A stretch of 43,918 bases of DNA from Opitutia bacterium (GTDB taxonomy: Bacteria; Verrucomicrobiota; Verrucomicrobiia; Opitutales; UBA953). The notes below the pieces were generated by a model. The model saw nothing but the letters and a program-made list of their open reading frames with translations. It had not been told where the DNA came from and did no database searches. Shown here piece after piece: positions 8,937 through 18,064 of the stretch. Within the stretch, counting starts at the first letter, position 1. Every line of letters begins with the position of its first letter. The translations under genes were made by a program, and so were the position numbers. The DNA lies in NCBI GenBank assembly GCA_947377865.1, contig CANCHK010000014.1, positions 1 through 43,918 of the forward strand, read 5' to 3'.

Positions 8937-9380
8937 ATGAAGCAACGCGAACAGCAGGCGGAGGCCAACCCTGGCTTCCAGATTGCCCCGATGATCGACG
9001 TGGTCTTCGTCATCATGCTCTTCTTCATGGTCATGGCCGGTGCGGTGAAGGTCGAACATGAGCTAAAGACCACTCTCCCTGGCAACGCTGAGACAGCCAA
9101 AGAGACTGAACTGCCCGACGAGGTCACCATTGGAGTGAGCGAGACCGGCGAAGTCACCCTCAACGAGGACCCCGTCGGCGCCCCCGGGGATAAGCTCCTC
9201 GAGAACCTCTACAACCAAATGAAGCAGATGGGCCAAGCCGCTGAGCAGTCCAAGACTAAGCTGCTCATCACGGTCCAAGCCGAAGAGAACGCCCGCTACG
9301 AGCGCGTCATCAACGTCCTCGACTGCCTCGCCAAGGCGAATATCACGAACGTCACGTTCGCGGTATCGGATACGGAGTGA
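8937..9380 (+). CDS. exbD: ExbD/TolR-family proton channel subunit, copy 2
   Basis: This 147-residue ExbD/TolR protein has the signature FQIAPMIDVVFVIMLFFM with the catalytic-type Asp21, and a periplasmic domain containing KLLITVQAEENARYERVINVLD. It starts 3 bases after copy 1 and is the last gene of the run, which ends in a hairpin terminator at 9401. One TolQ-like plus two TolR-like subunits is also the make-up of the Agl gliding motor of Myxococcus and of several PVC Exb operons. That similarity is of arrangement only. No TonB or TolA gene adjoins it, so the energised partner must be encoded elsewhere. Confidence 0.92.
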   Translation: MKQREQQAEANPGFQIAPMIDVVFVIMLFFMVMAGAVKVEHELKTTLPGNAETAKETELPDEVTIGVSETGEVTLNEDPVGAPGDKLLENLYNQMKQMGQAAEQSKTKLLITVQAEENARYERVINVLDCLAKANITNVTFAVSDTE

Positions 9381-9400
9381 GAGTCCGCACCACCGGCACC

Positions 9401-9431
9401 TCAGGCCGCTTTCGGGCGGCCTGACTGTTTT
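9401..9431 (+). terminator. Rho-independent terminator ending the TPR-exbB-exbD-exbD operon
   Basis: A perfect 9-bp stem (9401-9409 with 9416-9424) around TTTCGG is followed by a short T run at 9428-9431. It lies 20 bases after the second exbD stop and before the small lipoprotein gene. Confidence 0.75.
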
Positions 9432-9475
9432 GCGCATTTGCCAAACATAGCGGACGCCCTATGCTCACCCTCAAT

Positions 9476-9622
9476 ATGAAGACCTTCCTTGTCGCCACCA
9501 TCGCCCTCGCCTGCCTTGCCCTCTCGGGCTGCATCATTGTCATCGAACAGGCTCCCGCCGAGAAGGTGGCACCGGCCAAGAAGGCAGCGGCGAAGCCGAA
9601 TCCAGACAGTTCGTCAAAGTAA
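9476..9622 (+). CDS. Small 48-residue lipoprotein
   Basis: A short gene encodes a lipoprotein: MKTFLVATIALACLALSGC gives a positively charged start, a hydrophobic core and a lipobox (L-S-G-C) with the lipidated Cys at residue 19. The mature part is about 30 residues, begins IIVIEQAPAEK, and is rich in Ala, Lys and Pro. After lipidation it would be a short flexible peptide on a membrane. An in-frame ATG at 9461 would add five residues; I prefer 9476 since it gives a standard signal peptide. The gene sits alone between the exb terminator and thrC, and its stop is 3 bases from the convergent thrC stop. No family is recognised. The general type resembles entericidin-like small lipoproteins. Confidence 0.7.
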   Translation: MKTFLVATIALACLALSGCIIVIEQAPAEKVAPAKKAAAKPNPDSSSK

Positions 9623-9625
9623 GCC

Positions 9626-10960
9626 TTAGCGTCCGAAGCCGGCTTCGGACTCGAGGACCTTACGGACGGCCTCGAAATCGTTGCCGATCCTAATCGGCGC
9701 CGGCGCCGGCAGTTCACCAGGGAAACGGGAAGCGTTGGCGTCACCGAAAGCTTCCTGCAGTACGTCGGGGAACTTGGCGGGATGTGCGGTACCGAAGACC
9801 ACGACATCATCGAGCTTCGTGCCATCGCGGGCCAGTAAGTCCTCGGCGGCCTTCCAACCGACCGCGGTATGCGGGCAAAGGATATAACCGCTGGCATCGC
9901 GGACGCGACGCATGGCGTCGAGCGTAGCCTTATCATCGACGGTGACGGCGCTGACGGCGGGACCGCCCTCGCGCCAGGCGAGCAGGCGACTGAGGTTGTT
10001 CGGGTCACCGATATCCATGGCATTAGAAGCCGTGGGCTTGGCGCGACGCGGACGATATTCACCGGTGGTGAAGAGCTCAGGGAGCGGCGAATTGGTGTTG
10101 GTCGCGGCGACGAGCGCGGCGACATCAAGGCCCATGCGGCGGGCGAGTTGTACGGCGCCGACATTGCCGAGGTTACCCGAAGGCACCACAACGCCCATGC
10201 GGCTACCCGGCGCCAGCAGGCGCTTGGCGTGGAAAGCGAACGGAACCTGCGCAATCAGACGGACGGGATTGATAGAATTGGCGGTGAGCAGCGGGCGACG
10301 ACGACGCAGCGACTCGTCGGCCAAGGCGCGCTTCACCATCGCCTGACAATCGTCAAAGGTGCCGTCGACGGACAGCGCGACGACGCCAGGTCGGGCACGG
10401 GCGATCTGCGATTCCTGCACGCCGCTGACGCCGATACGCGGGTAAAGCACCACGGCACGGACGCCGGGGACGCCGGAGCAGGCTTCGGTGACCGCAGCGC
10501 CGGTGTCACCAGAGGTGGCGGCGAGGACGGTTAGCTGCGGGAACTCGTCGCCAAGGACGCGCGCGGTGACACGCACGAGCGTGCGGACGGCGAAATCCTT
10601 GAAGGCCGCGGACGGGCCATGGAAGAGTTCGAGGACGGCGATGCGTTCGGCAGGCGTGCCCTTGTATCCCTCGGGGCGCAGGAGCGGCACCGGGAAGTTG
10701 AAGGCCTCCTGGCAAAGCTGCCGGAGTACCGCCGGCCCGAGCACCTCCGCGAAATACGGGGCGATGACGGCCTCAGCGAGGTCAGCGTAGGAGGCCTCGC
10801 GGTGACGCTCCACGAAGTCAGGCGCGATCTGCGGAATATGCGTCGGCACCCAGAGGCCACCCTTGGCGGGCATGGCCGAAAGCAATACGTCACGGAGGGA
10901 ACCGCGACAGGTGGCGTCGGCGGTGGAGACGAATTCCAACTTAGGACTCGGAGAGGACAT
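9626..10960 (-). CDS. thrC: Threonine synthase
   Basis: A 444-residue PLP enzyme that converts O-phosphohomoserine to threonine. The PLP lysine lies in GPSAAFKDFAVRTL (Lys121); the cofactor phosphate loop is represented by GNLGNVGAVQLARR, and AATSGDTGAAV is the conserved substrate-loop segment of threonine synthase. Length and N-terminal domain (TRGSL-like CRGSLRDVLL, GLWVP) fit the E. coli/yeast-type class II enzyme. The start ATG at 10960 lies inside the 3' end of thrB, giving a 20-base overlap, so translation is probably coupled. A GTG six bases further upstream is a possible alternative start. The pair makes threonine from homoserine; the homoserine dehydrogenase gene is not in this window. 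Confidence 0.95.
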   Translation of the reverse strand: MSSPSPKLEFVSTADATCRGSLRDVLLSAMPAKGGLWVPTHIPQIAPDFVERHREASYADLAEAVIAPYFAEVLGPAVLRQLCQEAFNFPVPLLRPEGYKGTPAERIAVLELFHGPSAAFKDFAVRTLVRVTARVLGDEFPQLTVLAATSGDTGAAVTEACSGVPGVRAVVLYPRIGVSGVQESQIARARPGVVALSVDGTFDDCQAMVKRALADESLRRRRPLLTANSINPVRLIAQVPFAFHAKRLLAPGSRMGVVVPSGNLGNVGAVQLARRMGLDVAALVAATNTNSPLPELFTTGEYRPRRAKPTASNAMDIGDPNNLSRLLAWREGGPAVSAVTVDDKATLDAMRRVRDASGYILCPHTAVGWKAAEDLLARDGTKLDDVVVFGTAHPAKFPDVLQEAFGDANASRFPGELPAPAPIRIGNDFEAVRKVLESEAGFGR

Positions 10961-11894
10961 GGACACCCTTGGGATTGATGCGCGAGACGTAAGGCGTGGC
11001 CTTGATCGGCACCGAAGAGAACACGGCGGCGACCGCGGCGGCGACCTTGCGGGCGGTCTCTTCACCGTCGCAGAGCGCGAACACGCTGGGTCCGGCGCCG
11101 GAGATTGAGAAGCCGAGCGCTCCGGCGGCCATGGCGGCGGCCTTGGCGCGGTAGAACTCGGGGATGAGTCGGTGGCGGTGCGGCTCGGCGATGAGGTCAT
11201 GGAGCGAACGGCCGATGAGGGCGTAGTCGCTCTTGAAGAAGCCGCACAGGAGGCCTCCAAGATTACCGCTCTGCTGCGTGGAAGTCTCGAGCTGGATCTG
11301 GCGCGGCATGATCTCGCGGGCGACCTTAGTCAGCACGACGATGTCAGGATGCACGACCGCGGCCCAGAGACGTTCCGGGATCGGCACGTCCATGACGTCG
11401 AGTTCGGCGTTGGAACGGATGAGGGTGATGCCGCCGAGGAGACACGGGCCGACGTTGTCGGCATGCCAGGCGCCATCGGCCGCGGCTTCGCCGGCGACCA
11501 CGAAAGGCAGGAGCTGACGACGCGACAGCGGATCGCCGAGAAGACGATTGACGACGAAGGCGCCGCCGACCGCGCTCGCGGCACTGGAGCCGAGGCCGCT
11601 GCCGAAGGGCATCTTCTTGTGGATCTCCATCTCGATGCCGAGGTCGCTCTTGCCGAGGTGACGGAGGAGCGCGTGGGCGGAGACGCCGGCGGTGTTCTTC
11701 TTCGAATCGAGGGGCAGACGGCCATCGTCGCCGGTAATCTTGGAGATGCGCAGGCCAGGGGTCGTCGAGAAGCGGGCCACGATCTCGTCGCCGGGGGCGT
11801 CGATGCAGAAGCCAAGCACGTCGAAACCGCAAGCCACGTTGGCCACGGTGGCAGGCGAAAAGATACGGACTTCTTTGAGCGGCTGAGCGGACAT
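10941..11894 (-). CDS. thrB: Homoserine kinase
   Basis: A 317-residue GHMP kinase that phosphorylates homoserine. It has the three family motifs: FSPATVANVACGFDVLGF at the N-terminus, the ATP loop MPFGSGLGSSAASAVG at residues 95-110, and the C-terminal ALGFSISGAGPSVFAL. The start is ATG 11894, preceded seven bases upstream by AAAGGGGG, one of the few clear Shine-Dalgarno-like sites in the window. Longer in-frame openings upstream run into the opposite-strand NAD synthetase gene. thrC follows with a 20-base overlap, forming a two-gene thrBC operon. About 85 bases separate it from the divergent NAD synthetase start, so both promoters must share that space. Confidence 0.95.
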   Translation of the reverse strand: MSAQPLKEVRIFSPATVANVACGFDVLGFCIDAPGDEIVARFSTTPGLRISKITGDDGRLPLDSKKNTAGVSAHALLRHLGKSDLGIEMEIHKKMPFGSGLGSSAASAVGGAFVVNRLLGDPLSRRQLLPFVVAGEAAADGAWHADNVGPCLLGGITLIRSNAELDVMDVPIPERLWAAVVHPDIVVLTKVAREIMPRQIQLETSTQQSGNLGGLLCGFFKSDYALIGRSLHDLIAEPHRHRLIPEFYRAKAAAMAAGALGFSISGAGPSVFALCDGEETARKVAAAVAAVFSSVPIKATPYVSRINPKGVHVLSES

Positions 11895-11908
11895 ATGACC
11901 CCCTTTAA
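11895..11908 (-). promoter_or_regulatory. thrB: Shine-Dalgarno-like site that fixes the thrB start
   Basis: Reading the minus strand, AAAGGGGG lies directly before a short spacer (TCAT) and the ATG at 11894. This supports the 317-residue thrB start over longer alternatives and stands out because most genes here lack such a site. Confidence 0.55.
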
Positions 11909-11979
11909 CAGGGTTGGGCAGACCTTTCGGGTTGCCTCCCCATCGGTCAACGGTGAACATGACCGCTAACAGTCCTTTA

Positions 11980-13923
11980 ATGTCCAACCGCATCCACCAG
12001 AACGGTTTTGTGACCGTGGCGGCCGCCTCGCCGGCCCTCCGCCTGGGGGACCCTGCGGCCAACGCCGCCCTCATCATCCAAGCTCTGGAAAAAGCCGCCC
12101 AAGAGGGGGTGGAAATCGTCGTCCTCCCAGAACTCTGCCTGACCGGGTACAGCTGCGGCGACCTCTTCGGCCAGCGGACCCTCCTGAACGGCGCCGTAAA
12201 GGCCCTTGGGCAGGTTTGCGAGGCCACGGCCAAGCTTGGCCTCACCGCCCTCGTCGGCACCCCTCTGGAGGTCAACGGACGCCTCTTCAACGTGGCCGTC
12301 GCGGTCTCCCGCGGCAAGATCCTCGGCGTCGTCCCGAAGACCCACCTCCCCAACACGGGCGAGTTCTACGAGCAGCGCTGGTTCGCCTCCGCCCGGGTCG
12401 CCCCGGTCGCCGAAGTCGAACTCCTCGGCCAAAAGGTCCCCTTCGGCACCGACCTCCTCTTCCAGGCAACCGACATGCCGGACTGCATGCTCGGTATTGA
12501 GATCTGCGAAGACCTCTGGGCCGTCGAACCTCCGAGCGGCGCCCAAGCCCTCGCCGGGGCCACCCTCCTCTGCAACCTTTCCGCCAGCGACGAGCTCCTC
12601 ACCAAGGCCGCCTACCGCCGCGACCTGGTGAAGTCGCAGTCCGCCCGCTGCCTCGCCGCCTATGTCTACGCCGCCGCCGGCGCCGGGGAATCGAGCACCG
12701 ACATCGTCTACAGCGGCCACGGCCTCATCGCCGAGAACGGCGTCGTCCTCGGCGAATCCGAACGCTTCCGTTTCGACCTAGCCCTGATCGTCTCACAGAT
12801 TGACCTCGACCGCCTCGCGGCCGAACGTCGCCGCAACAGCACTTTCTTCGGCGCCCCGGTGGCCGTCCGCCCGCGCGTCATCGACTTCACCCTCGGCGTG
12901 CCGACCGGCCAGACGCCCAAGCTCCGCCGCCGCTTCAGTCAGCACCCGTTCGTGCCCTCAGACCCGCACCGCCGCGACGAGAACTGCCAGGAGATCTTTG
13001 CGATCCAGTCCACGGGCCTCGCCCGCCGTATCCGCCACACAGGACTCAAGCACGTCATCATCGGCATCTCGGGCGGCCTTGATTCGACCCTCGCCCTACT
13101 CGTCACTCTCGAAGCCTTCAACCGCCTCGGCCTCGACCGCAAAGGTATCATCGGCCTGACGATGCCCGGCCCCGGCACCTCCGCCCGCACGCGCGTCAAC
13201 GCGATGCGTCTGATGGAGACGCTCGGCATCACCGCCCGCGAGATCCCAATCAACGAGGCCGTCGAGCAGCACCTGCGCGACATCCAACATCCACCCGGCA
13301 AGCACGACATCACCTTCGAGAACACCCAGGCCCGCGAACGCACGCAGATCCTGATGGACGTCGCCAACCAGAGCCACGGCTTCGTCGTCGGCACCGGCGA
13401 TCTTTCCGAAGCCGCGCTCGGCTGGTGCACGTTCAACGCCGACCACATGTCGATGTATCACGTGAACATCGGCGTGCCGAAGACCTTGGTGAAGCACCTC
13501 GTCGGCTGGGCCGCGCACGCACGACACGTCGGCACCGAACGCGCCATCCTCGAGGACATCGTGGCCACCCCAGTCAGCCCCGAATTGCTTCCGCCGGGCG
13601 ACGACGGCGAGATCGCCCAGCAGACGGAGATGCTGGTCGGCCCATACGAGCTCCACGACTTCTTCCTCTACCACGTCATTCGCAACGGCTTCCGTCCCTC
13701 GAAGGTCCTGTGGATCGCAGAGCACGCGTTCGCCGGGAAATATGACCAGACGGAGATCCGCCACTGGCTGCGCTCGTTCCTGAACCGCTTCTTCAGCCAG
13801 CAGTTCAAGCGTTCGGCCATGCCGGACGGCCCTAAGGTGGGCTCGCTGGCCCTGTCCCCCCGCGGCGATTGGCGCATGCCTTCCGACGCCGAGGCGACGG
13901 CGTGGCTTGCCGAACTGGGCTAA
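11980..13923 (+). CDS. nadE: Glutamine-dependent NAD+ synthetase
   Basis: A 647-residue two-domain enzyme that amidates nicotinic acid adenine dinucleotide to NAD+. The N-terminal nitrilase-type glutaminase carries the Glu-Lys-Cys triad: Glu51 in [15 protein letters not shown], Lys120 in [13 protein letters not shown], and Cys176 in [10 protein letters not shown]. The C-terminal synthetase has the PP-loop [10 protein letters not shown] near residues 363-372 and [15 protein letters not shown] downstream. This is the long form (about 650-680 residues) rather than the ammonia-dependent short NadE. I chose ATG 11980 because family members usually begin about ten residues before FVTVAAASP; an in-frame ATG at 11959 is also possible. 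The flavoprotein gene starts 9 bases after the stop, so they may be co-transcribed. Confidence 0.95.
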   Translation: MSNRIHQNGFVTVAAASPALRLGDPAANAALIIQALEKAAQEGVEIVVLPELCLTGYSCGDLFGQRTLLNGAVKALGQVCEATAKLGLTALVGTPLEVNGRLFNVAVAVSRGKILGVVPKTHLPNTGEFYEQRWFASARVAPVAEVELLGQKVPFGTDLLFQATDMPDCMLGIEICEDLWAVEPPSGAQALAGATLLCNLSASDELLTKAAYRRDLVKSQSARCLAAYVYAAAGAGESSTDIVYSGHGLIAENGVVLGESERFRFDLALIVSQIDLDRLAAERRRNSTFFGAPVAVRPRVIDFTLGVPTGQTPKLRRRFSQHPFVPSDPHRRDENCQEIFAIQSTGLARRIRHTGLKHVIIGISGGLDSTLALLVTLEAFNRLGLDRKGIIGLTMPGPGTSARTRVNAMRLMETLGITAREIPINEAVEQHLRDIQHPPGKHDITFENTQARERTQILMDVANQSHGFVVGTGDLSEAALGWCTFNADHMSMYHVNIGVPKTLVKHLVGWAAHARHVGTERAILEDIVATPVSPELLPPGDDGEIAQQTEMLVGPYELHDFFLYHVIRNGFRPSKVLWIAEHAFAGKYDQTEIRHWLRSFLNRFFSQQFKRSAMPDGPKVGSLALSPRGDWRMPSDAEATAWLAELG

Positions 13924-13932
13924 CCCTGCTTG

Positions 13933-15408
13933 ATGGGAGACGTGAGCCCTCCCGCGCAGACGCATCCCGCCGCCACCCAGGCCCTCCTGGCGAAGCTGGG
14001 TCCGCAGGTCGTCCTGACCGACGAAGCCGCGTGCTTCGCGGCGTCGTTCGACAACATGCGTCTGTCGTTCATGCCTGAGGCGGTCGTCCGCCCGGCGACG
14101 GAAGAAGACATCGGTGTCACACTGAAGCTCGCCAATGATCACCGCGTGCCGGTCACGGTCCGCGGCCGCGGTACCGGCACGACCGGCGCCTGTGCCCCGA
14201 TCAAGGGAGGCTGGGTCATCCACCTCGACCATTGGGACAAGATCGAAATCGATCCAGTGTCGGCGATGGCGACGGTACAGCCCGGTGCAATCACGGCACA
14301 CATCAACGACCTCGCTGCTCCGCACGGACTCTTCTTCCCGCCCGACCCTTCTTCGGTGAAGCACTGCAGCATCGGCGGCAACATCGCCACCAACGCCGGC
14401 GGCCTGCGCGCCGCGAAATACGGCGTCGTCCGCGACCACGTCTACGCGCTCGAGGGCTTCCTTCCGACCGGGGAGAAGGTCCGCTGGGCCGCACCGTTGC
14501 GCAAGTTCGTCAGCGGCCTCAATCTGCGTGACCTGTGGATCGGCTCCGAAGGCACGCTCGGCGTGATCACGAAGGCGACGATTAAGCTCTCCGTCCTACC
14601 CGCCGCCCGTCGTACCTTCCTGTTGGCCTTCCGCACCGATGAAGCTGCGCTCGAAGCGGCTATCGACCTGATCTCGCAGCGCGTGAATCCTTCGGTGCTC
14701 GAGTTCCTCGACATCCAGACGGTCGCCGCCACCGAGAAACGCCGCGGCCAGCGCGTGTTCACCGACGCGGAGCTCTCCGGCTCCGCCGAGACCCACGCCG
14801 CTTTGCTGGTCGAGATCGACGGCCATCCCGCCGTCCTCGCCGACGACGCCGCCAAGGTCCTCGCGTGGGCCAAGCGCCACGCGGTCGCCTTCCGCGCTCC
14901 CGAGGACCCGACAGAGGCCGAAGCCCTCTGGGAACTCCGCCGTACCTGCTCCCAAGCGATGTTCGCCCTCGGTGACGCCAAGCTCAACGAAGACGTGGTG
15001 GTGCCAATCCGCAGCTACGTTGCCCTACTCCGCTTCACCCGCGAGATCCGCGACCGCTTCGGACTGGCGACGCCGACCTTCGGCCACGCCGCCGACGGTA
15101 ACTTCCACGTGCACATCATGTACGACCGTTTTAATCCAGAGCACTGCCGCAAGGCCGAGCAGGCTATCCGAGAGGTCATGGAGAAGGTCGTCGAACTCGG
15201 CGGCGCCATCACCGGCGAACACGGCATCGGCCTCGCAAAGTCACCCTTCCTCACGCTCCAGCACACGCCGGCCGAGATCGGCGCAATGCTGGCGATCAAG
15301 AAGGCGCTGGATCCGAACGGCATCCTCGCCCCGGGCCAGATCTTCGAACCCTTCAACGTCTGGGAGCATCGCCCAATCAAGGTCACGTTGCCCTGGGACA
15401 AGCACTGA
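13933..15408 (+). CDS. glcD: FAD-linked oxidase, glycolate oxidase GlcD / D-lactate dehydrogenase family
   Basis: The 491-residue protein has an N-terminal PCMH-type FAD domain (about 48-225; VTVRGRGTGTTGACAPIKGGWVIHL, then PPDPSSVKHCSIGGNIATNAGG) and a C-terminal FAD-oxidase domain ending with GAITGEHGIGLAKSPFL and LDPNGILAPGQIF, the signature of GlcD and related D-2-hydroxyacid dehydrogenases. The reaction is probably oxidation of glycolate or D-lactate. The next gene, 3 bases on, is a phosphoglycolate-phosphatase-like HAD enzyme, which favours glycolate salvage. No GlcE or iron-sulphur GlcF subunit adjoins, so either they are elsewhere or this is a stand-alone D-lactate-type enzyme. I start at ATG 13933; a TTG lies immediately before it. 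Confidence 0.85.
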   Translation: MGDVSPPAQTHPAATQALLAKLGPQVVLTDEAACFAASFDNMRLSFMPEAVVRPATEEDIGVTLKLANDHRVPVTVRGRGTGTTGACAPIKGGWVIHLDHWDKIEIDPVSAMATVQPGAITAHINDLAAPHGLFFPPDPSSVKHCSIGGNIATNAGGLRAAKYGVVRDHVYALEGFLPTGEKVRWAAPLRKFVSGLNLRDLWIGSEGTLGVITKATIKLSVLPAARRTFLLAFRTDEAALEAAIDLISQRVNPSVLEFLDIQTVAATEKRRGQRVFTDAELSGSAETHAALLVEIDGHPAVLADDAAKVLAWAKRHAVAFRAPEDPTEAEALWELRRTCSQAMFALGDAKLNEDVVVPIRSYVALLRFTREIRDRFGLATPTFGHAADGNFHVHIMYDRFNPEHCRKAEQAIREVMEKVVELGGAITGEHGIGLAKSPFLTLQHTPAEIGAMLAIKKALDPNGILAPGQIFEPFNVWEHRPIKVTLPWDKH

Positions 15409-15411
15409 GCC

Positions 15412-16077
15412 ATGCCCCGCACCGTCGCCGTCTTCGATTGGGACGGAGTCGTCATCGACTCCTCAGTCGCCCATGAACGCTCTTGGGAAGCCCTCGCCAA
15501 GGAGGAGAAGCTCCCTTTGCCAGCCGACCATTTCAAGCGCGGCTTCGGTAAGCGTAACGAGCTGATCATCCCCGATATCCTAAACTGGACGCGCGACCCC
15601 GTCGAAGTAAAGCGCCTGTCCAACCGCAAGGAGGCCCTCTACCGCGACATCGCCCGCACCGGACACGTCCGCCTGCTCCCCGGGGTCCGCGAACTCTGCG
15701 GCGCTCTTAAAGTCCTCGGCATCCCATGCGTCATCGGTACGTCGACGCACAAGGAGAACCTCGCGCTGTCATTCGAGCTCTTCGGCATCGGAGCCTTCTT
15801 CGCCGGCGCGGTGGCCAGCGAGGACGTCACGAAGGGCAAGCCCGACCCTGAAGTCTTCCTCAAGGCCTGCGCCCTCGGCGGCGGGGACCCGGCGACTTCT
15901 TTCGTCTTCGAGGACTCCTTCTCCGGCCTACAGGCCGGCCTCTCCGGAGGCTTCATCACAATCGCTCTCGCGACGACAAACACCCGCGAGCAGCTGGAGC
16001 CCGTCGGAGCCCATCGCATCGTTAAGGACCTTTCGGAAGTCGACCCGCAGTGGCTCGCCCGAGGACGACTGGTCTGA
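15412..16077 (+). CDS. HAD-family phosphatase, phosphoglycolate phosphatase-like
   Basis: A 221-residue HAD hydrolase with all four motifs. Motif I is FDWDGVVIDSS with nucleophile Asp9 and acid/base Asp11; motif II is the Thr/Ser in IGTSTHKEN; motif III is the Lys in KGKPDPEVFL; motif IV is FEDSFSG. A helical cap of type C1 lies between motifs I and II (about residues 17-85), as in Gph and beta-phosphoglucomutase. The position just after a glycolate-oxidase-type flavoprotein (3-base gap) suggests that it dephosphorylates 2-phosphoglycolate, a product of DNA 3'-end repair or of Rubisco; uvrB follows 1 base later. Sequence alone cannot separate phosphoglycolate from other sugar phosphates. Confidence 0.83.
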   Translation: MPRTVAVFDWDGVVIDSSVAHERSWEALAKEEKLPLPADHFKRGFGKRNELIIPDILNWTRDPVEVKRLSNRKEALYRDIARTGHVRLLPGVRELCGALKVLGIPCVIGTSTHKENLALSFELFGIGAFFAGAVASEDVTKGKPDPEVFLKACALGGGDPATSFVFEDSFSGLQAGLSGGFITIALATTNTREQLEPVGAHRIVKDLSEVDPQWLARGRLV

Positions 16078-16078
16078 G

Positions 16079-18064
16079 ATGGAGTTTCGCCTTAAATCCG
16101 ACTACCGCCCGATGGGCGACCAGCCGACCGCAATCGCCGCGCTCGACGCTTCCTTGCGCGCCGGCAACGCCCGCCAGACGCTCCTCGGCGTGACGGGCTC
16201 CGGCAAGACGTTCACAATGGCGAACCTGATCGTGCAGCAGCAACGCCCGGCCTTGATCATCTCGCACAATAAAACGCTAGCCGCGCAGCTCTACTCGGAA
16301 TTCAAGAACTTCTTCCCCGAGAACGCGGTCGAATACTTCGTCAGCTACTACGACTACTACCAGCCGGAGGCCTACGTGCCGTCGACGGATACCTTCATCG
16401 AGAAGGATTCGGCCATCAACGAGGACATCGAACGCCTTCGCATCAGCGCCAGCAGCGCCCTGCTCTCCCGTCGAGACGTCGTGGTGATCGCGTCGGTCTC
16501 ATGCATCTACGGACTCGGCTCGCCCGAGGACTTCCTGGCCGCGATGATCGCGCTCAAGACAGGCATGACGATGCGCCGCGACGAACTTCTCGCGAAACTC
16601 GTCGCCAACCAATACGTCCGCAACGACGCCATCCTAGAGCGCTGTAACTTCCGCGCCCGCGGCGAGACGATTGACGTCTGGCCGGCCTACATGGAGTCCG
16701 CAGTTCGCCTTGAATTCTGGGGCGACACGCTTGAGGCCATCCGTGAACTCGACCCGGTCAGCGTGAAGCCGGGCAAGCAACTGCAGAAGTTCGACCTCTA
16801 CCCGGCCAACCAGTATGTAATGGCCCCGGGACGCGTGAAAGCCGCCGCCGCCGCCATCCGTGCCGAGCTCGAGGAACGCGTCGACCATTTCGAGAAGACG
16901 AACCGTCTCGTGGAGGCCCAGCGCATCCGCATGCGCGTCGAGCATGACCTCGAGATGCTCCGCGAGACGGGTTTCTGTCCAGGTATCGAGAATTACTCGA
17001 TGCATATGTCCGGCCGCCGCCCCGGCGAGCGCCCGCACTGTCTCCTGGACTTCTTCCCGAAGGACAAGCTGGTCTTCATCGACGAAAGCCACGTCTCGGT
17101 CTCGCAAATCGGGGGGATGTACCACGGTGACCGTGCGCGCAAAGAACGCCTCGTCGAGTTCGGCTTTCGCCTGCCCTCCGCCCTCGAGAATCGCCCGCTC
17201 CGCCCGGAAGAGTTCGATGTGATTGTCGACCAAGCCGTCTACGTCTCCGCCACGCCTGCGCCCCACGAATATAAGGTCTCTGCCGTCATTGCCGAACAGG
17301 TCATCCGCCCGACGGGACTGCTCGACCCGGTGATGGAAGTCCGCCCGATTGCCGGCCAGGTCGAGGATATCATCGGGGAGGCCAAGGCCGTCGCCGCCCG
17401 CGGATTCCGTACGCTCGTCACGACCCTCACGAAGCGGATGTCCGAAGACCTCGCCAACTTCATGCGGGATAGCGGCCTGAAGGTCGAATACCTCCACTCC
17501 GACATCGATGCTATCGAACGCGTCGAGATCCTCCGCCGCCTGCGCGCCGGCTCGTTCGACGTCCTCGTGGGCGTCAATCTTCTCCGCGAAGGCCTCGACC
17601 TCCCGGAAGTAGCGCTCGTGGGTATCCTCGACGCCGACAAGGAAGGTTTCCTCCGCAGCGAGACGAGCCTCATCCAGACCTCCGGCCGCGCGGCGCGCCA
17701 CGTCGAAGGCAAGGTATTGCTCTACGCCGACGTGATGACGAAGTCGCTCACGCGAGCCCTGACCATCTGCGGCGATCGCCGTAAGCGTCAGGAGGCCCAT
17801 AACACGAAGTACGGCATCACCCCCAAGAGCACGAGCCGCAAGATCGAGGAAAGCCTCGTGGACCTCGAAGCCGACGAAACCCTCGCGGTGGCTGAAGGCA
17901 CCGACGACCGCGACATCGCGCGCGTGCTGTCCGATATGGAAACCGAGATGCTCGCGGCGGCGGACGAATTACAATTCGAACGTGCGGCGAACCTGCGCGA
18001 CCAGATCGAAGCCCTGCGCACCGGGAAGCCGGCTTCGCCGAAGCGCCACAAGGGCCGCCGCTGA
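16079..18064 (+). CDS. uvrB: Excinuclease ABC subunit B
   Basis: A 661-residue UvrB, the DNA-loading helicase-like subunit of nucleotide excision repair. It has Walker A GVTGSGKT at 37-44, the damage-probing beta-hairpin region [25 protein letters not shown], the DESH box in [16 protein letters not shown], helicase motifs including [18 protein letters not shown], and a C-terminal UVR domain ([16 protein letters not shown]) that binds UvrC. Length is typical. The ATG lies 1 base after the HAD gene stop, so it is probably translated as part of the nadE-glcD-HAD-uvrB run. Its stop codon abuts the convergent mutL stop with no base between them. Confidence 0.97.
   Translation: MEFRLKSDYRPMGDQPTAIAALDASLRAGNARQTLLGVTGSGKTFTMANLIVQQQRPALIISHNKTLAAQLYSEFKNFFPENAVEYFVSYYDYYQPEAYVPSTDTFIEKDSAINEDIERLRISASSALLSRRDVVVIASVSCIYGLGSPEDFLAAMIALKTGMTMRRDELLAKLVANQYVRNDAILERCNFRARGETIDVWPAYMESAVRLEFWGDTLEAIRELDPVSVKPGKQLQKFDLYPANQYVMAPGRVKAAAAAIRAELEERVDHFEKTNRLVEAQRIRMRVEHDLEMLRETGFCPGIENYSMHMSGRRPGERPHCLLDFFPKDKLVFIDESHVSVSQIGGMYHGDRARKERLVEFGFRLPSALENRPLRPEEFDVIVDQAVYVSATPAPHEYKVSAVIAEQVIRPTGLLDPVMEVRPIAGQVEDIIGEAKAVAARGFRTLVTTLTKRMSEDLANFMRDSGLKVEYLHSDIDAIERVEILRRLRAGSFDVLVGVNLLREGLDLPEVALVGILDADKEGFLRSETSLIQTSGRAARHVEGKVLLYADVMTKSLTRALTICGDRRKRQEAHNTKYGITPKSTSRKIEESLVDLEADETLAVAEGTDDRDIARVLSDMETEMLAAADELQFERAANLRDQIEALRTGKPASPKRHKGRR

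Noticed and set aside
13096-14439. Open frame of 447 codons antisense to nadE and glcD
   Set aside because: It crosses the boundary of two conserved plus-strand genes, shows no motif, and has low-complexity Val/Gly/Arg composition.
16634-17800. Open frame of 388 codons antisense to uvrB
   Set aside because: It lies wholly inside the well-conserved uvrB gene, has no recognisable domain, and its Asp/Glu/Gly/Val-rich composition is the usual mirror of GC-rich coding sequence.
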